64,000 nucleotides of DNA, taken from Jeotgalibacillus proteolyticus. Lineage in GTDB: Bacteria > Bacillota > Bacilli > Bacillales > Jeotgalibacillaceae. Below, one piece after another: positions 44,978 to 51,756 of this stretch. Position numbers and translations under genes: made by a program. The stretch spans positions 248,001 through 312,000 of the forward strand of contig NZ_PREZ01000001.1 in the NCBI RefSeq assembly GCF_002926065.1. The letters run 5' to 3'. Numbering within the stretch: position 1 is the stretch's first letter; every line of letters starts with the position of its first letter. The notes beneath the pieces are model-generated. The model was given only the letters and a program-made list of their open reading frames with translations. It ran no database searches and was not told where the DNA came from.

Positions 44978-45836
44978 AGATCTTCGCCTCCAGCTCTCGT
45001 CCGGTAGGAGTAGCTGCCAGACCGCCTTGAGCCGTTTCTCTTAGTGCAACAGGCATTGTCTGCCCAATTTTATACATGGCATCAATGACTTCATCGCAAG
45101 GGATTCTTGAGGTAATACCAGCTAACGCCATATCAGCTGCCACCATCGCATTTGCAGCACCCATGGCATTTCGTTTTACACAAGGAACTTCAACAAGTCC
45201 CGCTACAGGATCACAGACAAGACCAAGCATATTTTTCAATGTAATCGCCATCGCTTCAGCACACTGTGATGGAGTTCCGCCAGCCATTTCAACAATGGCC
45301 GCAGCAGCCATTCCGGAGGCGGATCCCACCTCTGCCTGACAGCCTCCTGCTGCTCCTGAAATGGAAGCATTATTCGCAACAACAAAACCAAATGCGCCTG
45401 AAGTAAATAAGAAACTGATTTTTTCATCCCGTGTCGGATTCAGTTTCTCCTGTACCGCAAAAAGGGTTCCCGGAACCACGCCTGCCGAGCCTGCTGTTGG
45501 AGTCGCGCAAATGGTCCCCATAGCTGCATTGACTTCATTTGTCGCTACTGCTTTACTTACAGCATCAAGCAGTAAATTCCCGCTTAGCGAACGACCTGAT
45601 GCAATATAGTTTTGAAGTAAAACTGCGTCCCCGCCGGTCAAACCGGAATGAGATTTAACTCCTTTCAGTCCTTTTTCCACGGCTTCTTCCATTACTTTCA
45701 GATTACGTTCCATCTGAGCGAGTACCTCTTCACGCGACCGGTTTGTTACGTGCATTTCCTGTTCGATCATCACCTGTGAAATCTTTTTTCCGCTAGACTC
45801 TGCGAGCTCTACTAATTCTGCTACATTACGAAACAT
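44949..45836 (-). CDS. sdaAA: L-serine dehydratase alpha subunit
   Basis: Catalytic, iron-sulfur containing subunit that converts L-serine to pyruvate and ammonia. Conserved Cys lie in TICATPTAGSAG, AGGCQAEVGSASGM and GLVCDPVAGLVEVPCVKRNA, which are the cluster ligand regions. Length 295 is normal. It ends within the recG start region. Encoded 59 bases after its partner sdaAB. Confidence 0.96.
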   Translation of the reverse strand: MFRNVAELVELAESSGKKISQVMIEQEMHVTNRSREEVLAQMERNLKVMEEAVEKGLKGVKSHSGLTGGDAVLLQNYIASGRSLSGNLLLDAVSKAVATNEVNAAMGTICATPTAGSAGVVPGTLFAVQEKLNPTRDEKISFLFTSGAFGFVVANNASISGAAGGCQAEVGSASGMAAAAIVEMAGGTPSQCAEAMAITLKNMLGLVCDPVAGLVEVPCVKRNAMGAANAMVAADMALAGITSRIPCDEVIDAMYKIGQTMPVALRETAQGGLAATPTGRELEAKIFGFALDKKE

Positions 45837-45895
45837 GATTATCCCACCTCTTATGAGTAAATGTAAGCGCTATCATACACTCACATTTTAACTTG

Positions 45896-46558
45896 TTAAT
45901 CATTTATTCTTGTTACCTGGGTTACTTCAGGGAGTTTTTTGAGAGCTTCAATGACACTTTCATCAATATTTTGATCAACCTCAATGGTCATTAATGCCAC
46001 CTCGCCAACTTCCTTTCTGGAAACGTCCATATGGCCTATGTTAATCTGATGGCTTGCAAGCAAATTGGAAACAGCTGCAATAGCGCCGAAACGATCGTCG
46101 TGAACGACAAGAATCGCTGGATGATGACCTGATAGTTTAAGTTCAAAGCCATTGAGTTCTATGATTTCTATTTTACCTCCGCCAATCGATATTCCAACAA
46201 GCTCAAGCTCGCCTTCATCGTCTCCAAGCATAATTCTTGCTGTATTCGGATGATCTGTTACAGCTTCCTCTTCTCTGATTTTTACACGGATTTTGTTTTT
46301 CTTAGCATAATCAAAAGCATTTATAATTCTTTCATCGTCTGTTTCAAAATTCATGATACCGCCGATCATCGCCACATCTGTACCGTGCCCTTTATAGGTT
46401 TTAGCAAAAGATCCATAAAAAGAGATCGTAGCCCATTTTGGCTCTCTGCCAAATAACTCCCTTGCCATCTTGCCAATCCGCGCAGCGCCGGCGGTATGAG
46501 AGGAAGATGGTCCGATCATGACAGGACCAATAATATCAAAGACGCTTTTATATTTCAC
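45896..46558 (-). CDS. sdaAB: L-serine dehydratase beta subunit
   Basis: Regulatory subunit with the SDH_beta domain (MIGPSSSHTAGAARIGKMAR, about residues 14-33; FYGSFAKTYKGHGTDVA) and a C-terminal ACT domain (about 150-220, HDDRFGAIAAVSNLLASHQI). The start is GTG 46558, after GGTGGGAGAAACG, and gives VKYKSVFDIIGP, the family start. Length 220. Lies after the fakA terminator; no clear promoter was recognised. Confidence 0.95.
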   Translation of the reverse strand: MKYKSVFDIIGPVMIGPSSSHTAGAARIGKMARELFGREPKWATISFYGSFAKTYKGHGTDVAMIGGIMNFETDDERIINAFDYAKKNKIRVKIREEEAVTDHPNTARIMLGDDEGELELVGISIGGGKIEIIELNGFELKLSGHHPAILVVHDDRFGAIAAVSNLLASHQINIGHMDVSRKEVGEVALMTIEVDQNIDESVIEALKKLPEVTQVTRIND

Positions 46559-46610
46559 CGTTTCTCCCACCTTCTTAAGAACTAGGCACTTCATTACTCT
46601 GAATAGAATA

Positions 46611-46645
46611 CAGAAAATAGAAGGGCCTGCACCCTTCTATTTTCT
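46611..46645 (-). terminator. Terminator after fakA
   Basis: Minus strand AGAAAATAGAAGGG, six-base loop, CCCTTCTATTTTCT. A 14-base-pair stem whose 3' arm is T-rich, nine bases after fakA. Confidence 0.8.
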
Positions 46646-46653
46646 CCAAAATC

Positions 46654-48327
46654 CTATTCTATTGCAAAAATATAAGAATAAAGCGGTTGTTTGCCATTGT
46701 GCACTTCTACTTCAATATCAGAGAATTCGGCTTCTATGAACTCTCTAATCTCGCTAACTTCTGCTTCAGGTGCATCTTCCCCAAACAAAATTGTAAGAAT
46801 CTCCGCTTCATCATCCAGCATTTCACTTAACAGTTTTTTAGCAGCATGCAGACGGTTTTTATCACTGACAACTATTTTACCCTCTGAAATGCCCATATGG
46901 TCATCTTTTTCAATTGTGATGCCATCTATTGAAGTATCTCTGACTGCAAAAGTGATCTGGCCGGTTTTTACATGCTCTAAAGCATTCTTCATGCCATCAA
47001 AATTGTCTGCAAGATCAGTGGTCGGGTTAAAAGCCAGTATTGCTGACATTCCCTGGGGAACAGTTTTTGAAGGAACAACAATCGCTTCGAGATCCACAAC
47101 TTCAGCGGCCTGCTCAGCAGCCATGATAATATTTTTATTGTTTGGCAAAATAATCACTTTTTCAGCGTTCGCTTCTTCTATTGCTTTTACAATGTCCTCC
47201 GTGCTCGGGTTCATCGTCTGGCCGCCTTCAATCACATTGGTGGCTCCTATGCTTTTGAAAAGCTCAGCAATGCCATCGCCCATTGAAACTGTAATAATAG
47301 CGTACGGCTTCTTTTCTGCCGGTGTCTGTACCTTATCAGGCACCCTATGTTCTGAGCCTACAATTTCAGTGTGCTGCTCACGCATATTTTCAATTTTAAT
47401 TTTAATTAAGCTTCCATAACGCTGGCCATGCGCTAAAGCATCGCCCGGTTGTTCAGTATGAATGTGGACTTTAGCCACTTCCTCATCAGATATAACAAGC
47501 AAAGAATCTCCTAATTCACTTAATTCATTTCGAAAGCGGGTTTCATCATAGGGGGACTCGTCGGTTTTTTCCCGCTCAAATTTCACCATGAATTCCGTGC
47601 AATAGCCAAACTCAATATCTGCTGTGTTCATAAAACCCTGTACACCGATATGATGCTCTGCGTTTACCATTTCGTCCATTGATAAAGAGACTGGAGAATC
47701 TTCTATTTTTTCTCCTTTGAGTTCAGCTAAAAAGCCTTCATAAACATGTACAAGACCCTGCCCGCCGCTATCAACAACGCCAACCTCTTTTAGTACAGGA
47801 AGCAGATCAGGTGTGCGTTTTAAAGAAGCCTTAGCTTCAGTAACAATTTTTTCCATCAACATTACAAAATCCTCCTCGGATTTTGCAAGCTCGAGTGCTT
47901 TCTTAGCCGCATCCTTTGCAACAGTTAAAATTGTTCCTTCCACCGGTTTCATTACCGCTTTATAAGCAGAGCTGACCCCATCATCAAGAGCCTGTGCAAA
48001 ATCTGATGTGGTAAGGACACTTTTATTTTCGATCGCTTTTCCAAATCCCCTGAAAAGCTGAGAAAGGATTACGCCTGAATTTCCGCGCGCTCCCATCAAA
48101 AGGCCCTTCGATAAAGCCGATGCTACCTTTCCAATATGCTCTGAATTATACGCTTTCACTTCTTTGGATCCAGAAGTCATAGACAGATTCATATTGGTTC
48201 CTGTATCTCCATCCGGCACAGGAAAAACATTTAAAGCATCAACTGTATCCGCATTATTGGACAAATTGATTGCCCCCTGAATTACCATGTCGGCAAATTT
48301 CCTGCCATCCAATTCTTTAATAACCAC
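46654..48327 (-). CDS. fakA: Fatty acid kinase catalytic subunit FakA (YloV)
   Basis: Kinase that phosphorylates FakB-bound exogenous fatty acids for phospholipid synthesis. The N-terminal DhaL-like domain has FPVPDGDTGTNMNLSMTSG (about 34-52) with the Mg-binding Asp residues. A middle region and a C-terminal DegV-like part (GGQTMNPSTEDIVKA, LPNNKNIIMAA) follow. The start is GTG 48327, with GAGGAGG eight bases upstream; the frame is open 16 codons further upstream, into the ribosome binding site. Length 557. Confidence 0.95.
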   Translation of the reverse strand: MVIKELDGRKFADMVIQGAINLSNNADTVDALNVFPVPDGDTGTNMNLSMTSGSKEVKAYNSEHIGKVASALSKGLLMGARGNSGVILSQLFRGFGKAIENKSVLTTSDFAQALDDGVSSAYKAVMKPVEGTILTVAKDAAKKALELAKSEEDFVMLMEKIVTEAKASLKRTPDLLPVLKEVGVVDSGGQGLVHVYEGFLAELKGEKIEDSPVSLSMDEMVNAEHHIGVQGFMNTADIEFGYCTEFMVKFEREKTDESPYDETRFRNELSELGDSLLVISDEEVAKVHIHTEQPGDALAHGQRYGSLIKIKIENMREQHTEIVGSEHRVPDKVQTPAEKKPYAIITVSMGDGIAELFKSIGATNVIEGGQTMNPSTEDIVKAIEEANAEKVIILPNNKNIIMAAEQAAEVVDLEAIVVPSKTVPQGMSAILAFNPTTDLADNFDGMKNALEHVKTGQITFAVRDTSIDGITIEKDDHMGISEGKIVVSDKNRLHAAKKLLSEMLDDEAEILTILFGEDAPEAEVSEIREFIEAEFSDIEVEVHNGKQPLYSYIFAIE

Positions 48328-48343
48328 AAATCTTTCCTCCTCA

Positions 48344-48706
48344 TCAAGGGTTCGTAACACGAACTCCCTGGACATATATATTGACGGACTCTACTGATAG
48401 CCCGACAGTTTTGTCTAATGTATATTTAACGGTAGATTGTACATTATGAGCTACTTCGGAAATCTTCGTGCCATAGCTGACTACAATGTACATATCAATA
48501 TAAACCTTATCGTTTTCCTGCCGAACGATCACACCACGTGTGAAATTCTCACGACGCAAGATATCGGTTAATCCGTCTCGTATTTGATGCTTGGACGCCA
48601 TTCCGACAATCCCAAAACATTCAATCGCTGCTCCACCGGCAACCATTGCAATAACTTCGTTTGAGATATCAATTTGTCCAAACTTGGTTGTTAATTCAAT
48701 AGACAT
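48344..48706 (-). CDS. yloU: Asp23/Gls24 family protein YloU
   Basis: Alkaline-shock-type small protein encoded next to fakA in Firmicutes; a link to fatty acid kinase and envelope homeostasis is suggested, not proven. The 120 residues contain the Asp23 domain: GQIDISNEVIAMVAGGAAIE (about 10-29) and VHVDMYIVVSYG-like DMYIVVSYGTKISEVA. The start ATG follows AAGGGGGAGCAAG. First gene of the yloU-fakA unit, divergent from rpmB. Confidence 0.93.
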   Translation of the reverse strand: MSIELTTKFGQIDISNEVIAMVAGGAAIECFGIVGMASKHQIRDGLTDILRRENFTRGVIVRQENDKVYIDMYIVVSYGTKISEVAHNVQSTVKYTLDKTVGLSVESVNIYVQGVRVTNP

Positions 48707-49101
48707 ACCTTGCTCCCCCTTTAGATACTGTCTTGGCTAAAGACATTTTACTATACAATGCCTTGTTTTGAAAGCTAAACCGGCAAACATAGGCTTTAGC
48801 CTGCTTTTCTCTGTTCTTTGTTGTCAAAACACCGTGATCAGATTTCTTTTTTAAACTCCTGCTGAACCGTTGTTCAACTGGGGATTCCTGTTTGCAGAAG
48901 GCAAATCATGTACCTTCTTTTATTTCTTCAGCTGTTCCAGGCCTTTAAAAGGTTTTTCTATGTAAAGCAAAATAACTTGATAGCGGGCGTAATTTTTATT
49001 GCATATTGGATTTAGGTGTGATAAATTAGTTAAGGTGTGATTGACTAAGTGAAAGATTGAAACAGATTGTTTTCAGCTTCATTTGTGAGGAGGGGAATTA
49101 A
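48707..49101. other. Divergent intergenic region between yloU and rpmB
   Basis: The 395 bases hold the yloU and rpmB promoters. For rpmB, TTGCAT (48999-49004), 17 bases, TAAATT (49022-49027). For yloU, a weak TTTCAA/TAAAAT pair on the minus strand near 48745-48775. No coding sequence with a ribosome binding site and no clear hairpin family was recognised in the middle. Confidence 0.5.
48999..49027 (+). promoter_or_regulatory. Putative promoter of rpmB
   Basis: TTGCAT, 17 bases, TAAATT about 75 bases before rpmB. The -10 matches only four of six positions. Confidence 0.45.
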
Positions 49102-49290
49102 ATGGCGAAACAGTGTGTTGTTACTGGTCGTAAGACTCGTTCAGGCAACGCTCGCTCCCACGCTATGAACGCTAACAAGCGTACATGGGGCGCTAACCTT
49201 CAAAAAGTTCGTATTCTTGTTGACGGTAAGCCTAAACGCGTATGGGTTTCTGCACGAGCATTGAAATCTGGTAAAGTTGAACGCGTATAA
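49102..49290 (+). CDS. rpmB: 50S ribosomal protein L28
   Basis: Ribosomal protein of the large subunit, on the plus strand and divergent from yloU. The 62 residues start [20 protein letters not shown] and continue [15 protein letters not shown], the L28 signature. Only one Cys is present (Cys5), so this is the zinc-free (C-) form. A strong GTGAGGAGGGG site precedes the ATG. It is monocistronic and ends in a bidirectional terminator shared with spoVM. Confidence 0.97.
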   Translation: MAKQCVVTGRKTRSGNARSHAMNANKRTWGANLQKVRILVDGKPKRVWVSARALKSGKVERV

Positions 49291-49308
49291 TAATGAATTT
49301 AACATAAT

Positions 49309-49342
49309 AAGAAGGGGAGCTGAATAATCAGCTCCCCTTCTT
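49309..49342. terminator. Bidirectional terminator between rpmB and spoVM
   Basis: Perfect 15-base-pair inverted repeat AAGAAGGGGAGCTGA / TCAGCTCCCCTTCTT around a four-base loop, followed by ATTTTATTTTA on the plus strand and TTATTATG on the minus strand. It ends 18 bases after rpmB and 9 before the spoVM stop. Confidence 0.92.
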
Positions 49343-49350
49343 ATTTTATT

Positions 49351-49434
49351 TTATGCCTGTTTTTTGAATGCACCCAGCATTGCCTTTACAATCCCGCCAA
49401 GCACCCTGGGGAGTTTTATGGTATAAAATCGCAA
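49351..49434 (-). CDS. spoVM: Stage V sporulation protein SpoVM
   Basis: Tiny amphipathic peptide that recognises the curved forespore membrane and anchors SpoIVA for coat assembly. The minus strand encodes 27 residues in two blocks, MRFYTIKLPRVLGGIVKAML then GAFKKQA, which closely match B. subtilis SpoVM (26 residues, with the helix-breaking Pro at position 9 kept). The start is TTG, preceded by GGAGGCGATCCAC with ideal spacing. It lies between rpmB and thiN, exactly the B. subtilis location. This is the direct sign that the organism forms endospores. Confidence 0.93.
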   Translation of the reverse strand: MRFYTIKLPRVLGGIVKAMLGAFKKQA

Positions 49435-49461
49435 GTGGATCGCCTCCATTCCGACTAAGGA

Positions 49462-50109
49462 TCATTCCTTGTCCTTACTTCTTACCATCATAATTATGCC
49501 GAAGCGAAATGAAATAGACGCAAATGGTTCAATAATTTCATTGCTGATTGTTAAGGTTGTGCCGATTTTTAAGTAGTGATCAGTAAGAGGATACTTTACT
49601 CCTTTTAGCGTAAGTCCCTCTACAACAGGCGTAAAAGGAAGAACTGAGAGGTAAGTGTAGAAGGGATCATCAGCTATTTCCCATTCACCTGCTTTTAGAA
49701 TCCGGAGAAGGTTTTGCTCATCCTGCAATTCCACCTCATAAGGGTGGTTTCCTGTTTCTTCGGATGTAAGGAGCTGAATGTTTCCCAGAAAATGATCCAG
49801 TCTTCCGCCAGTCGCGCCAACTAGACGTATAGGCTCACGTTGTTTAAGCGCCCAAAAAAGCGCCAGCTCTAAATCAGTCTCATTTTTTTCAGCCTTCACC
49901 TTCTCAATATATTGAGCTTTTTCAGAAATAAGCTCAAATTCTTTTTCACTAACGGAATCGAAATCACCAAATGCACGGTCTAAAGTGAGCTCTGCCTTAA
50001 TGATGGACAAGGCGCCATTATCCACTCCTATCCATGTTGCCTTTTCAGTTTGCTGCAGAGATTTTAACCATTCAGTTCTTACAGGAGCTCCGCCTACGAT
50101 GTATATCAT
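49462..50109 (-). CDS. thiN: Thiamine diphosphokinase ThiN
   Basis: Transfers pyrophosphate from ATP to thiamine to give the cofactor. The motifs WIGVDNGAL, FGDFDSVS (about 67-74), KNETDLELAL and VGATGGRLDHFLGN identify the family. Length 215 is normal. The start ATG follows AAAGGGGGAAG. A palindrome lies about 24 bases upstream. No thiamine riboswitch was seen. Confidence 0.95.
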   Translation of the reverse strand: MIYIVGGAPVRTEWLKSLQQTEKATWIGVDNGALSIIKAELTLDRAFGDFDSVSEKEFELISEKAQYIEKVKAEKNETDLELALFWALKQREPIRLVGATGGRLDHFLGNIQLLTSEETGNHPYEVELQDEQNLLRILKAGEWEIADDPFYTYLSVLPFTPVVEGLTLKGVKYPLTDHYLKIGTTLTISNEIIEPFASISFRFGIIMMVRSKDKE

Positions 50110-50133
50110 TTTTCTTCCCCCTTTACGTTTAAG

Positions 50134-50159
50134 TTTACATAAATTTTATTATGTAAACA
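50134..50159. repeat. Perfect palindrome upstream of thiN
   Basis: GTTTACATAA and TTATGTAAAC are exact inverted copies separated by six bases, between the rpe terminator and thiN. It may be an operator or a second hairpin; I do not know a regulator for it. Confidence 0.6.
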
Positions 50160-50192
50160 AAATCCTCACCTGTTAACCAAGTGAGGATTTTG
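50158..50192 (-). terminator. Rho-independent terminator after rpe
   Basis: Minus strand CAAAATCCTCAC, ten-base loop, GGTGAGGATTTTG then TTTAC. It begins five bases after the rpe stop. Confidence 0.87.
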
Positions 50193-50196
50193 TTTT

Positions 50197-50850
50197 TTAT
50201 TCAGCTTTTGAACGAAGCATCTTAATGGCAGCTTTTCGATCCTGCTTTCCAAATACAGCAGATCCCGCAACCGCTACATCTGTACCCGCCTGTACGCATT
50301 GAGCAATTGTTTCTTCATTAACGCCTCCATCTACTTCAATCAGATAAGAATAGCGATTTTCTTCTTTTAAAGAATGCAGTTTTTCTATTTTTTCTATCGC
50401 AGAAGAAATAAACGTTTGACCGCCAAATCCCGGATTTACAGTCATAACCAGAACAAGATCTGCATCCTCTAAAACATGTCTGATGGCTTCAACCGGTGTA
50501 TGCGGGTTAATGACAACACCCGCTTTTACGCCGCAGCTTTTAATCAGCTGAATTACTCTGTGCAAATGTTTAGTCGCTTCCACATGCACTGAAATGTAAT
50601 CTGCACCTGCATTGGCGAATTGTTCGATATAACGTTCTGGAGCTTCAATCATCAGATGCACATCAAGCACTAATGAAGTAATAGGACGAACGGCATCCAC
50701 CACCAGTGAACCCATTGTAATGTTAGGAACAAATTGACCATCCATTACATCAATATGAATCCAATCTGCACCTGCTTTTTCTACATCTCTGATTTCATCG
50801 CCCAGCTTTGAAAAATCTGCTGATAATATTGATGGAGCAATCTTTACCAT
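50197..50850 (-). CDS. rpe: Ribulose-phosphate 3-epimerase
   Basis: Interconverts ribulose 5-phosphate and xylulose 5-phosphate in the pentose phosphate pathway. The TIM-barrel motifs are APSILSADFSKLG (start), HIDVMDGQFVPNITMG, HLMIEAPERYIEQF, VMTVNPGFGGQTFI and EVDGGVNEETI. Length is 217 residues. The start ATG 50850 is one base after the rsgA stop and has GAGGTATTAGT upstream. A longer open frame upstream overlaps rsgA and is not coding. Confidence 0.96.
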   Translation of the reverse strand: MVKIAPSILSADFSKLGDEIRDVEKAGADWIHIDVMDGQFVPNITMGSLVVDAVRPITSLVLDVHLMIEAPERYIEQFANAGADYISVHVEATKHLHRVIQLIKSCGVKAGVVINPHTPVEAIRHVLEDADLVLVMTVNPGFGGQTFISSAIEKIEKLHSLKEENRYSYLIEVDGGVNEETIAQCVQAGTDVAVAGSAVFGKQDRKAAIKMLRSKAE

Positions 50851-50851
50851 A

Positions 50852-51733
50852 CTAATACCTCGGCTTCCTTGTTTTAATTTCATCGTAAAACTGCTGATAG
50901 TGGTGGTAGCGGTAGGCTGGAATTTCATTTTCCTCCACTGCCTTTTTAACCGCACATTTCGGTTCATTAATGTGAAGGCAGCCCCTGAATTTGCAGCGCT
51001 CTCCGTAATCAGCTATTTCCGGGAAGCAACCCGGCAGTTCCTCCAGTTCAAGCTCAGAAAACTCCAATGCGCTAAAACCCGGGGTGTCTGCTACAAGGCC
51101 TGACCCGATAGACCATAGCTCTACATGGCGAGTGGTGTGTTTACCCCTTCCAAGAGATGAGGAAATTTGGTCTGTCTTCAGCTCTAAGTCAGGACGCAGG
51201 GCATTTAGAATGGATGATTTCCCTACGCCTGATTGTCCGGCAAAGACAGATATTTTCCCTTCTAAATAAGGAAGTAATGATGTTAATCCATCCTCCCACT
51301 TTGCCGATGACCGAATTACAGTATAGCCAATTCCCTCATATTGAACGGCAAATTTTTCAATTTTTTCCGTTTCCTCCTGAGATAAAAGGTCCATTTTAGA
51401 AATACAGATTACCGGTGAAATGTGATGGCTTTCAACCAGCACCAGGAACCGGTCTAACAGTGAAGTGCTAAATGCCGGTTCAATTGCTGAAAAAACTAAA
51501 ACAGCCTGATCAACATTCGCTACCGGAGGACGCATCAGCTCATTTTTTCTTTCCTTTATCTCTGTTACATAGCCTTCCAGGTCGTTTTCTGCTTGGTAGA
51601 CCACGTAATCACCTACAAGAGGAGTAATTTTTTGTTTTCTAAATATCCCCCTTCCCCTGCATTGAATGATTTGGTCATGATCTTTCACATAATAAAAGCC
51701 GCTTAAGGCTTTCATAATTTTACCTTCAGGCAT
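50852..51733 (-). CDS. rsgA: Small ribosomal subunit biogenesis GTPase RsgA (CpgA)
   Basis: Circularly permuted GTPase for late 30S maturation, a known PrkC target in B. subtilis. An OB-fold domain (about 1-65) is followed by G4 ISKMDLL (about 115-121), G1 FAGQSGVGKSS (about 165-175), G3 DTPGFS and a zinc-binding tail with CKFRGCLHINEPKC. Length 293. The family start MPEGKIMKALSGFYYV fixes ATG 51733. It follows prkC by 23 bases. Confidence 0.97.
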   Translation of the reverse strand: MPEGKIMKALSGFYYVKDHDQIIQCRGRGIFRKQKITPLVGDYVVYQAENDLEGYVTEIKERKNELMRPPVANVDQAVLVFSAIEPAFSTSLLDRFLVLVESHHISPVICISKMDLLSQEETEKIEKFAVQYEGIGYTVIRSSAKWEDGLTSLLPYLEGKISVFAGQSGVGKSSILNALRPDLELKTDQISSSLGRGKHTTRHVELWSIGSGLVADTPGFSALEFSELELEELPGCFPEIADYGERCKFRGCLHINEPKCAVKKAVEENEIPAYRYHHYQQFYDEIKTRKPRY

Positions 51734-51756
51734 TCGATCGCTCCTTGTACGATTTA

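Noticed and set aside
46691-47419. Open frame of 242 codons on the plus strand opposite fakA
   Set aside because: It mirrors the codon structure of fakA, is Ser/Ile rich, has no ribosome binding site and no recognisable domain.
50851-50967. Upstream extension of rpe by 39 codons
   Set aside because: It overlaps rsgA in another frame and lacks similarity to the TIM-barrel start.
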